Part shown: positions 1 to 5,016 of the stretch, in pieces
How positions within the stretch are numbered: the first letter of the stretch is position 1
Layout of the letters: each line of letters begins with the position of its first letter
From: Terriglobia bacterium
GTDB taxonomy: Bacteria; Acidobacteriota; Terriglobia; UBA7540
DNA length: 6,285 nt
Direction: 5' to 3'
Assembly (NCBI GenBank): GCA_030040455.1
Contig: JASHTR010000599.1
Coordinates: 1 to 6,285 of the forward strand
Translations under genes and position numbers: made by a program
Notes under the pieces: model-generated
The model's input: the letters and a program-made list of their open reading frames with translations, nothing else
Database searches by the model: none
Told to the model about the DNA's origin: nothing

Positions 1-21
1 GCGGCGACGGTTAATTAATCG

Positions 22-408
22 TCAGCGCCCGGATTCATGGAGTGACAAGCCCGGAACGCGCTGAAAATGCCGCTTGTTGCGAGTGAGAAGACGAGCGCCA
101 TGGACAAGCGTTATCCCGGCGATCAGGCTGTCTCCCATGCCAATTCCGGCCCCCGCTTGTTCGAGCTGCTGACGCACGTCCGCAGCCCGGCGTGCCGCGT
201 CGACATCCAAAGGCAGGAGAGCAATGCTGTCCAAGAGAGCTGTGATCGTCGCTCGCTCCCGAGACCCTCGAGCGCCGGACAAAAGCTCGAAGCAATTAAT
301 CGTGGTGGTTGCTAACTGGCCGCGTTCGAGACTGGCCTAGACCCAGTCAGCCCCGGGAAGGAGCCCCTCCAGGTAGTCGATGAGCACACCCGTGTCGGCG
401 ATGGTCAT
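22..408 (-). pseudogene. vapC: VapC-type PIN-domain toxin, interrupted by an in-frame amber codon
   Basis: Read from the ATG at 408-406, this frame gives a 128-codon PIN-domain protein of normal VapC length, but codon 24 is TAG (339-337). Both sides of the stop look like one protein: IADTGVLIDYLEG before it, then FELLSGARG and GMGDSLIAG after it. The PIN acidic residues are all still encoded (D5, E41, D93), and so is the TRNKRHF segment near residue 109. The family is metal-dependent RNases that cleave tRNA or other RNA and are held inactive by a partner antitoxin. The start overlaps the antitoxin stop as ATGA, the usual translational coupling of vapBC. The only restart seen nearby after the stop is a TTG at 282-280, which would lose D5 and should be inactive. 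A single substitution (for example GAG to TAG) explains the lesion. I call it a recent pseudogene; a base-calling error or amber readthrough cannot be excluded. Confidence 0.82.
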
Positions 409-644
409 CTCCAGCTCGCACGGAGGACCGCCACGTTCTCCCGCAGCCGGGTTGCCGCCTTCCGCTTCAACGCTCCTTGGAGCTGAAGGGCCCGACGGCG
501 GCGGTGCTCCCGTTCGGTCTCGGAACTGAGATAGGCATCGACTGCCTCGCCGAGGACACTCGAAAAACCCTTCTCCCCGCGCTTGGCGGCGACAGCGAGC
601 AGCCGGCTTCGATGTTCAGATTTGAGTTCAATTGTGGTGCGCAT
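405..644 (-). CDS. vapB: Ribbon-helix-helix antitoxin of a vapBC-type module
   Basis: This is a 79-residue protein beginning MRTTIELKSEHRSRLL. The short basic strand (TTIEL), two predicted helices, and the GFSSVLGEAVDAYL segment are typical of MetJ/Arc/CopG-type antitoxins, which bind their own operator as dimers. The C-terminal half is highly charged and Arg/Lys-rich (EREHRRRRALQLQGALKRKAATRLREN) and is likely the toxin-wrapping tail. I chose the ATG at 644 because the family fold begins there. Longer frames exist (ATG at 665, TTG at 680), but they read through the palindromic operator. There is no Shine-Dalgarno before 644, which agrees with the inferred leaderless transcript. The gene overlaps the PIN toxin by 4 nt. 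It appears intact although its toxin is broken, so it may now serve only as an autorepressor or as an antidote to related toxins. Confidence 0.8.
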   Translation of the reverse strand: MRTTIELKSEHRSRLLAVAAKRGEKGFSSVLGEAVDAYLSSETEREHRRRRALQLQGALKRKAATRLRENVAVLRASWR

Positions 645-650
645 GCTGCT

Positions 651-680
651 ATTCTGTGCTGACATGCACGTGCATGTCAA
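651..680 (-). promoter_or_regulatory. Candidate sigma70-like promoter of vapBC, predicted leaderless
   Basis: On the minus strand there is a perfect -35 hexamer TTGACA (680-675), an 18-nt spacer and CAGAAT (656-651), a 4/6 match to the -10 consensus. Counting the last -10 base as -7 puts +1 at 644, the A of the antitoxin ATG. This fits the missing ribosome-binding site. The -35 contains the dapF stop codon TGA (679-677). The hexamers are seen directly; the start site is inferred. Confidence 0.55.
661..678. promoter_or_regulatory. Perfect 18-bp palindrome, likely antitoxin operator
   Basis: The sequence GACATGCACGTGCATGTC is identical to its reverse complement over all 18 bases. It fills most of the spacer between the -35 and -10 hexamers of the vapBC promoter, and binding there would block RNA polymerase. 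RHH antitoxins typically bind such dyads and autorepress, so VapB (or a VapBC complex) is the expected ligand. The dyad itself is directly visible; the ligand is inferred. Confidence 0.7.
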
Positions 681-1597
681 TTGCTTGCCCCAGGCTGATA
701 ATAATACGTTCCGCTTGCGATGCGCTCGACAGGACCGGTTAATCTCACTTCATCGTTTTCCGGCCACTCGACCTCCAGATCGCCGGCAACGGTTCGCACG
801 CGAAGGCGACGGCCCGTGAATCCATTGAGGATTGCGGCGACTGCCGCGCCGCACGAGCCAGTGCCGGAAGAAGATGTCTCGCCCACGCCTCGTTCCCAGA
901 ACCTCACTTCAATCTGCTGTTTTGAGATCACCTTCACGAATTCCACGTTAGTACGGTTTGGGAAGAGCGGATGCATTTCAATTCTTTGCCCGATCGCTCG
1001 CCAGTCGATGCGCTCAAAGCTCGAAACAAACAAGGAACAGTGCGGATTGCCCATCGAAGTCACCGTTACGCGGAGCTTCCTACCGGCGATCGGCAGCGGA
1101 TAGCGTATCACCGGCATCGGTGTGTGTTTCACGCCAAACGGAATCTTTTGGGGATCAAGAATCGGGCGACCCATGGTCACCCGGAATACCCAGCGCCCTT
1201 CCGCCTGTTTCAGGCAGTCGAGCGTCTTAACGCCGGCGTGCGTTTCAATTCTGAACCGCTTGGCGTCGGGTTGCCGGGAAAGCAGATAGCCCCCTACGCA
1301 CCGAATGCCATTTCCGGAGATTTCTGCCTCGCTGCCGTCGGCATTGAAAAATCTCACGCGCGCCTGGTTCTCACGCGCGCGCGCGTGTGTGACGAGCAGG
1401 AATCCGTCCGCGCCGGCGCCGGTCGTGCGCTTACAGATGGCAACGGCAAGACGTCGCAGAAATTCCGGGTTTCGAAAACGGCGTTCGAGCGAAAGACCGG
1501 CGGGCTGCCGGGTGCGGCTCTGCTCCACGCCCGTCACGATGAAATCGTTCCCCACGCCGTGCAGCTTTTCAAAAGGAATCCTGAGTATGCTGTTCAT
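677..1597 (-). CDS. dapF: Diaminopimelate epimerase with a Cys-to-Ser change at the second catalytic site
   Basis: DapF interconverts LL- and meso-diaminopimelate in the cytoplasm, supplying lysine and peptidoglycan synthesis, by cofactor-free two-base chemistry using a pair of cysteines. This 306-residue protein has the N-terminal FEKLHGVGNDFIV motif, TGAGADGFL (59-67), FFNADGSEAEISGNGIRC with the first catalytic Cys at C100, SMGNPHC (181-187), NRTNVEFV (214-221) and the second-site motif WERGVGETSSSGTGSCG (234-250). In well-studied enzymes the latter reads ETxACGxGAC; here the catalytic Cys is S244 (codon TCC at 868-866), while the following C249 is kept. It is longer than the usual 270-280 residues, largely through extra sequence around residues 25-45. 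The start is supported by GGAGG (1609-1605) 7 nt upstream. Its stop lies inside the -35 of the vapBC promoter. Family assignment is firm; DAP-epimerase activity is less so because of S244. Confidence 0.9.
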   Translation of the reverse strand: MNSILRIPFEKLHGVGNDFIVTGVEQSRTRQPAGLSLERRFRNPEFLRRLAVAICKRTTGAGADGFLLVTHARARENQARVRFFNADGSEAEISGNGIRCVGGYLLSRQPDAKRFRIETHAGVKTLDCLKQAEGRWVFRVTMGRPILDPQKIPFGVKHTPMPVIRYPLPIAGRKLRVTVTSMGNPHCSLFVSSFERIDWRAIGQRIEMHPLFPNRTNVEFVKVISKQQIEVRFWERGVGETSSSGTGSCGAAVAAILNGFTGRRLRVRTVAGDLEVEWPENDEVRLTGPVERIASGTYYYQPGASN

Positions 1598-1614
1598 CCA
1601 TCAGCCTCCACCCC

Positions 1615-1646
1615 TTGGGTTCTATGCCATTTTCCTGTAAACCCAA
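1615..1646. repeat. Inverted repeat in the dapF 5' leader
   Basis: TTGGGTT (1615-1621) and AACCCAA (1640-1646) form a perfect 7-bp stem with an 18-nt loop, just upstream of the dapF Shine-Dalgarno (1605-1609). If present in the mRNA it would sit 5 nt before the SD. It could influence translation initiation, or simply be a chance dyad. No U-tract follows on the minus strand, so it is not a standard terminator. Confidence 0.35.
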
Positions 1647-1671
1647 AGGTGTTTTCCATCGCTCGTGTAGA

Positions 1672-1850
1672 TGATCCTGAGGAAGGAGCCTATTCATCGT
1701 GGGCCTTGAATCCGGCGACCCTCAGATTCTGAAAAACATCAAGAAGGGCGCCACCGTGGAGGAGGAAGGCCACCCGTTGCCGCACGTCGAGATGCCCGGA
1801 CTCACCCGTAAGGATTATGATGGCAGCCGTCAACCGCTTCTACGTGGAGA
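1672..1850 (+). pseudogene. Remnant of a B12-binding radical-SAM protein (HpnJ-like)
   Basis: No intact gene lies here, but the plus strand keeps recognisable pieces of the radical-SAM family that includes HpnJ, linked to hopanoid side-chain synthesis. From 1690 one frame reads LFIVGLESGDPQILKNIKKG followed by ATVE, the hallmark segment after the radical-SAM core. Just before it, MILRKE (from 1672) is in another frame and matches the usual '(L)RKAGC' lead-in. After 1757 the same frame jumps to EGHPLPHVEMPGLTRK, which resembles the far C-terminus of this family, implying an internal deletion of roughly 100 or more codons. A further frameshift near 1815 moves to IMMAAVNRFYVET, like the final 'xxAVxRFY' helix. 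Two frameshifts, an internal deletion and no upstream CxxxCxxC core show that it is decayed. Assignment to the broad family is fairly good; HpnJ specifically is tentative. Confidence 0.6.
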
Positions 1851-1881
1851 CGGATTCCGTGACCTGCAATTGAGTTGCTCG

Positions 1882-2093
1882 TAGCAGGATGCTGAAAAGT
1901 TCCCGGAACTGTCATCCTGAGAAGCCGAAGGCGACGAAGGATCCTGTATGCACTTGGTTCTATAAATGCCAGGATTCTTCCGCTTCGCGGAGCTTGCCCT
2001 GAGTTCCTTCGCTGCGCTCAGGACCGTTCGAAGTGGAGCGAACGGGCTCAGCGTCAGGATGGCAGGCTGCATGGTTTTTTCAGCAGCCTGCTA
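1882..2093. mobile_element. MITE-like palindromic element with TA ends
   Basis: The outer 17 bases are inverted repeats with one mismatch: TAGCAGGATGCTGAAAA (1882-1898) against the reverse complement of 2077-2093. Each end folds on itself: CAGGATG/CATCCTG (1885-1891/1913-1919) on the left, and a perfect 9-bp GCAGGCTGC/GCAGCCTGC (2062-2070/2083-2091) on the right. Inside lie further inverted arms: GAAGGATCCTG (1936-1946) with CAGGATTCTTC (1970-1980), CCTGAG/CTCAGG (1998-2003/2017-2022) and CCGTTCG/CGAACGG (2024-2030/2039-2045). No open frame of note is carried. TA at both outer edges would fit an IS630/Tc1-like target duplication, but that is inference. It occupies the space between the radical-SAM remnant and argR, so argR transcription runs into it; it lacks a U-tract of terminator type on that strand. 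Confidence 0.65.
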
Positions 2094-2115
2094 GACCGCA
2101 CAGCGCAGGTACACC

Positions 2116-2562
2116 TCACTCCGCCAACGCCTCCAGGATTTTTCTTCGCACGTTCGATGCCTCCCGGGTGCCCGCCGTCGCGAGGAAGATCGTATCGTCG
2201 CCCGCCACCGTGCCCAGAAGTTCGGGCCAGCCGGTTGAGTCCAGCGCCACGGCGACCGTGTGTGCGTTGCCGGGATGGGTTTTCACAATGACCAGGTTGG
2301 AGGCTTGCCGAGCCTCGCGCAGGAACTCCTTGAGGATCACGGCCAGCGACGGCTGGGACGGCGCGGGAGATTCCGCGTGTCCCTCCCGGCGGTAACCTTC
2401 CCGCGTCTTCACCAGGCCAAGCTCCTCAATGTCCCGCGAGACCGTCGCCTGCGTCACCCGGATGCCGCGCCGCGCCAACGCGCGTCGCAAATCCGATTGC
2501 GTGGTGGCTTCCTCATTGCGGATGATATCCAGAATCTGGTTCCGTCGATAGAGGTGGTCCAT
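2116..2562 (-). CDS. argR: Arginine repressor ArgR
   Basis: ArgR is a hexameric cytoplasmic regulator that binds ARG-box operators when loaded with L-arginine, repressing arginine biosynthesis and often activating catabolism. This 148-residue protein has the normal family length and both domains. The N-terminal winged helix-turn-helix spans about residues 1-60, with the recognition segment TQATVSRDIEELGLVK (37-52). A short linker (about 61-72) precedes the C-terminal oligomerisation and arginine-binding domain. That domain shows NLVIVKTHPGNAHTVAVALD (89-108) and the ligand motif GTVAGDDTIFLA (117-128), including the conserved DD pair. The start is supported by GAGGA 6 nt upstream. That SD abuts the stop codon of the preceding phosphodiesterase gene, with 9 nt between the stop and the ATG, so the two are probably one transcript. 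No arginine biosynthesis gene lies in the window. Confidence 0.95.
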   Translation of the reverse strand: MDHLYRRNQILDIIRNEEATTQSDLRRALARRGIRVTQATVSRDIEELGLVKTREGYRREGHAESPAPSQPSLAVILKEFLREARQASNLVIVKTHPGNAHTVAVALDSTGWPELLGTVAGDDTIFLATAGTREASNVRRKILEALAE

Positions 2563-2571
2563 ACAGTTTCC

Positions 2572-4593
2572 TCAGCTTCCCGAGAACGCCAGTGCGCGAC
2601 CGTCGAATTTCTCAGAAGTTACCACGCCAAGCAGCTTGAGGACGGTGGGAGCGATGTCCATGATGCCCGGGTGGGGAGTTTCCAGACGGCGGTTGGAGAA
2701 GAAAATTCCTTGTGTGTCTTTGGGGTCAGAGGAACAATGGTCCCCGCTCCATTTCCTCTCATTTGCTTCCAGGATGCCCGCCGGGATGCCGCCAAGCGAA
2801 GTTTGCCATGAAGTTCGATAGCCATCGCCGAAATTCAGTTGAAGATCGGGAGCCTCGGCCAGGTACGGGCCGTGAAAGATCTCGGTCCCCAGGAATACAT
2901 CCTCAAGCACCGGCTTGCCCGTATCGGGATCGCGATAAGCCAGGAGCTTCTGTCGCATTTCCTCGAGTAGCTGGCGGGCCTGCGGTCCCGGACTGACGAT
3001 GCCGTATCGTTCCCGGCCTTCCAGGTTCAGATAAATCTGTCCGAGCCCCAGCGCGTAGGCTTTTGTGCGGCTCCAGTCGACGTTGGGGAAAAAACTGCCT
3101 TGCCCGAAAAGCTCCTGCAGGTTGTTGGTCCCTGCGACGGCGTTTGGATTCTTCAAGGCCATGTAGCCGTTTTCCACCAGCCAGGTGTTTGTATTAAAGC
3201 CTTTCCGCCAGGTGTGGAATCCGTGGTCTGAAACAATGATGAGCGTGGCCCCGGGTCTCATCGCTCTTTCCACTTCACCGACGATCTGGTCCATGCGCTC
3301 GTAAACGAGAAGGATCGCATCGCCGTATTTTGCAGCAAGCGCCGGGTCGTAGCGCGGGTGCCGGGGATCGATGAGACGCCAGAACATGTGCGAGACGCTG
3401 TCCGTTGCTGTAAAGATGGAGACCATGAGGCTGGGGGCGTCGTTCTTCAGCTCATCGAGCGTGATCGCTTCCTGCAGTTTCATGGTCCGGAACATATCCT
3501 GGAGAAAAACCCCTTCGTCAATCCTCTCCTCGTTCAGAGCCCACGTATCATGCCACCATCCAAGGGTCTTGAATAAACCGAACTTTTTCGCGAGCTTTCG
3601 GGTGTAGTCTTCCGGGTAGGAAATCGGCAGCGCCGGTTCCTCAGGATCTATATTGAGAGGCGACATATAAATGCGGACGTCCGGTGAAGCCTGAATCACA
3701 TAAAACCGGCAGATCGAACGAATCGAAAGAAAGGGTGTGATCCGGAACTTTACGCGGAACCAATGGCTCCATTGCCCCGCTCGAACCGTCTCAGAGCGGC
3801 TCTGGAGTTGGATGGTGACGTCCTTTGGTCCTTTGCCGTCAACGGTAAATCTGACCGGCGTCGAGATTCGCCGGTAAGTCTTCGCAGCGGGATCAACGGG
3901 ACCGGGGATGGAAGCTGTGGCCGAGCTCCCGCGGAATTTGAGACGCTCGAGCTCGCCTCCGAATTCGGTTTCGCCTTCCTCCGGCTTGGAAATGTCCGTC
4001 CCGAAATAGAAGAAGGTCCCCCAGGTACCGCGCACGTCCGGAACGCCTAGCCCTGCCCAGAGCTTGCCGCCCGGCAAGGGCGTGGGAGGAAACTCAAGCG
4101 GCATCCGGATCACCGTGGTTTTATAGCCCGCAGCAGCCGCAGCCTGGTAAAAAGGCTCGCCATGACGTTCATTGATGACACCCGGCGCCTTGACGGGAAT
4201 AAGTCCAAACAGGAATCTGGCTTTCGTATGGGCAACCAGCGACAACTCCGGCAAATAAGTTTCAGGATTACGCTTCAGGAAATCAAAAATGCCGGTGGCG
4301 CCGGGGTTGAGGCCGGTGGCGAACGACGCCCATGCCACCGGTGATTCAGGCGGGTTGGTGGTGCCGAATGGCGTAAAGGTTCCACTTCGGGAGAGACGGG
4401 CAAGGTTCGGGAGCTTTCCTTCGGCCATCCACTTGGCGGCAAAATGCGGGTCAGCACCGTCAAATCCCAGAATAATGATCTGCTTCGTGACGGGCGTCAT
4501 GGCCGGCCGGTGGCAGCGAGTGAGCCCCAGCACCAGCGACGCAGCAAGACCCACAACGAAAACCCTTGCAGATCTACAACGCATTTCTTCCAT
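2572..4593 (-). CDS. Exported AlkP-superfamily phosphodiesterase/phosphohydrolase
   Basis: This 673-residue protein belongs to the type I phosphodiesterase/nucleotide pyrophosphatase branch of the alkaline phosphatase superfamily (COG3379-like), di-zinc hydrolases of phosphate esters. All expected active-site positions are visible: D45 in ILGFDGADP, nucleophile S84 in PPESPVAWASFATG, D398 and H402 in TATDSVSHMFW, D456 and H457 in VSDHGFH, and H619 in WSGDH. The 300-odd residues between S84 and D398 are much longer than in compact nucleotide pyrophosphatases and hold a probably beta-rich insert (about 240-315). Residues 11-24 are a hydrophobic signal segment. LTRC at 24-27 resembles a lipobox, but Arg before Cys is atypical, so secretion or N-terminal anchoring is safer than a lipoprotein call. 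Met4 (4584) would give a more positive signal n-region and is a credible alternative start; neither start has a strong SD. The substrate cannot be told from sequence. It is followed by argR in a likely operon. Confidence 0.88.
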   Translation of the reverse strand: MEEMRCRSARVFVVGLAASLVLGLTRCHRPAMTPVTKQIIILGFDGADPHFAAKWMAEGKLPNLARLSRSGTFTPFGTTNPPESPVAWASFATGLNPGATGIFDFLKRNPETYLPELSLVAHTKARFLFGLIPVKAPGVINERHGEPFYQAAAAAGYKTTVIRMPLEFPPTPLPGGKLWAGLGVPDVRGTWGTFFYFGTDISKPEEGETEFGGELERLKFRGSSATASIPGPVDPAAKTYRRISTPVRFTVDGKGPKDVTIQLQSRSETVRAGQWSHWFRVKFRITPFLSIRSICRFYVIQASPDVRIYMSPLNIDPEEPALPISYPEDYTRKLAKKFGLFKTLGWWHDTWALNEERIDEGVFLQDMFRTMKLQEAITLDELKNDAPSLMVSIFTATDSVSHMFWRLIDPRHPRYDPALAAKYGDAILLVYERMDQIVGEVERAMRPGATLIIVSDHGFHTWRKGFNTNTWLVENGYMALKNPNAVAGTNNLQELFGQGSFFPNVDWSRTKAYALGLGQIYLNLEGRERYGIVSPGPQARQLLEEMRQKLLAYRDPDTGKPVLEDVFLGTEIFHGPYLAEAPDLQLNFGDGYRTSWQTSLGGIPAGILEANERKWSGDHCSSDPKDTQGIFFSNRRLETPHPGIMDIAPTVLKLLGVVTSEKFDGRALAFSGS

Positions 4594-4727
4594 AAACCGA
4601 CCGAGACTCTATCTTAGCAGTCGTTCATATCGCTGAGTGGGTGTCGCAAGGTGGCATGACCGAGGGCCAGGGAGCTTACACATAAAAAATATGAAAGGCC
4701 GCCGGCTCCGGGCAAATGCCGGGCGCC

Positions 4728-4755
4728 AAAAATATCCAAAAAAAACTCCAAAAAA
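4728..4755 (+). promoter_or_regulatory. Phased A-tracts, likely UP element or bent DNA
   Basis: Three A-tracts (4728-4732, 4738-4745, 4750-4755) are centred about 11 bp apart and end just before the -35 hexamer at 4759. Helical phasing of A-tracts is known to bend DNA, and an A-rich stretch directly upstream of -35 can be contacted by the RNA polymerase alpha subunit. Position and phasing are seen; the function is inferred. Confidence 0.5.
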
Positions 4756-4758
4756 CTC

Positions 4759-4787
4759 TTGACAAAGGATATTCACTACAATAGTAT
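4759..4787 (+). promoter_or_regulatory. Strong sigma70-like promoter for the methyltransferase transcript
   Basis: TTGACA (4759-4764), a 17-nt spacer and TAGTAT (4782-4787) give a consensus -35, the optimal spacing and a 5/6 -10. Transcription would begin near 4794, leaving an untranslated leader of about 220 nt before the ATG at 5017. A short dyad ACTA/TAGT (4775-4778/4782-4785) overlaps the -10 and could be an operator half, but it is too short to rely on. Confidence 0.72.
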
Positions 4788-4841
4788 TAACTCATTTAGA
4801 AAAACTCCCGGCCCCTGGGGGCTCCTAATTAACGCACATGA

Positions 4842-4912
4842 GCCGGTAGTGCGGAGCTGATTTCGAGGGAGGCAAAAGCCTCAGACCTGAAAAGCAGGTC
4901 TGCATTACCGGC
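4842..4912 (+). repeat. Branched foldable element: leader RNA or interspersed palindromic repeat
   Basis: An 11-bp closing stem pairs 4842-4852 (GCCGGTAGTGC) with 4902-4912 (GCATTACCGGC); the only non-Watson-Crick pair is a G-U wobble. Inside are GAGGC-AAAA-GCCTC (4869-4882) and the perfect 8-bp hairpin CAGACCTG-AAAAG-CAGGTCTG (4882-4902), so the RNA can form a three-way junction with a 16-nt single-stranded segment at 4853-4868. It lies in the predicted methyltransferase leader. It matches no riboswitch consensus I can recall. The 'GGCAAAAGCC...AGACCTG...CAGGTCTGCATTAC' style also resembles dispersed palindromic repeats common in some soil-bacterial genomes, which I consider at least as likely as a dedicated regulator. 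Confidence 0.6.
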
Positions 4913-5016
4913 CCATTGGCATTCATCTTCTTATCCTTCCCACCCTGCAATTCCTGACCGGTAAATTGCTCTTGACGGTTCTGCCCACATCTTCCAGAGT
5001 GTGGAATGAGGCTTGC

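Larger units (their letters stand above)
4594..5016. other. Gene-free region between divergent genes: promoter and folded leader
   Basis: No coding frame here looks real. It separates the minus-strand phosphodiesterase gene from the plus-strand methyltransferase gene. On the minus side TAAGAT (4617-4612) is a possible -10 for the phosphodiesterase gene, but no good -35 is seen. From 4684 to 4787 the DNA is AT-rich and carries the plus-strand promoter. A small GC hairpin, GCCCC/GGGGC (4811-4815/4818-4822), follows, then the branched element at 4842-4912. Just before the methyltransferase SD are two mutually exclusive 5-bp hairpins: CCACA/TGTGG (4985-4989/5000-5004) and TTCCA/TGGAA (4992-4996/5002-5006). 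Confidence 0.6.

Noticed and set aside
7..22. Near-palindrome around TTAATTAA, and a 10-bp direct repeat AATTAATCGT at 13-22 and 294-303
   Set aside because: It is short, AT-rich and partly inside the vapC remnant. There is no element between the copies that looks mobile, and chance is sufficient.
971..1732. 253-codon open frame on the plus strand, opposite dapF
   Set aside because: It is the antisense shadow of dapF. The peptide shows no recognisable family, and the dapF frame carries all the motifs and a good RBS.
2062..2091. Perfect 9-bp hairpin downstream of argR as an intrinsic terminator
   Set aside because: On the argR strand the A/T tract lies in the loop, not after the stem, and no U-run follows. 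It is better explained as the end of the palindromic element.
2260..2811. 183-codon plus-strand open frame across argR and the end of the phosphodiesterase gene
   Set aside because: It spans the antisense of two well-supported genes and their junction, with an unrecognisable peptide, and is explained by GC-rich codon bias on the other strand.
4594..4800. ARG box for ArgR autoregulation or control of flanking genes
   Set aside because: An ATTCA half-site occurs at 4771-4775, but no TGAAT partner at the right spacing is visible by eye. A matrix scan would be needed.
4842..4912. Known riboswitch class (TPP, cobalamin, SAM, c-di-GMP)
   Set aside because: None of the conserved core sequences of these classes that I know is present, although the branched fold is superficially similar.
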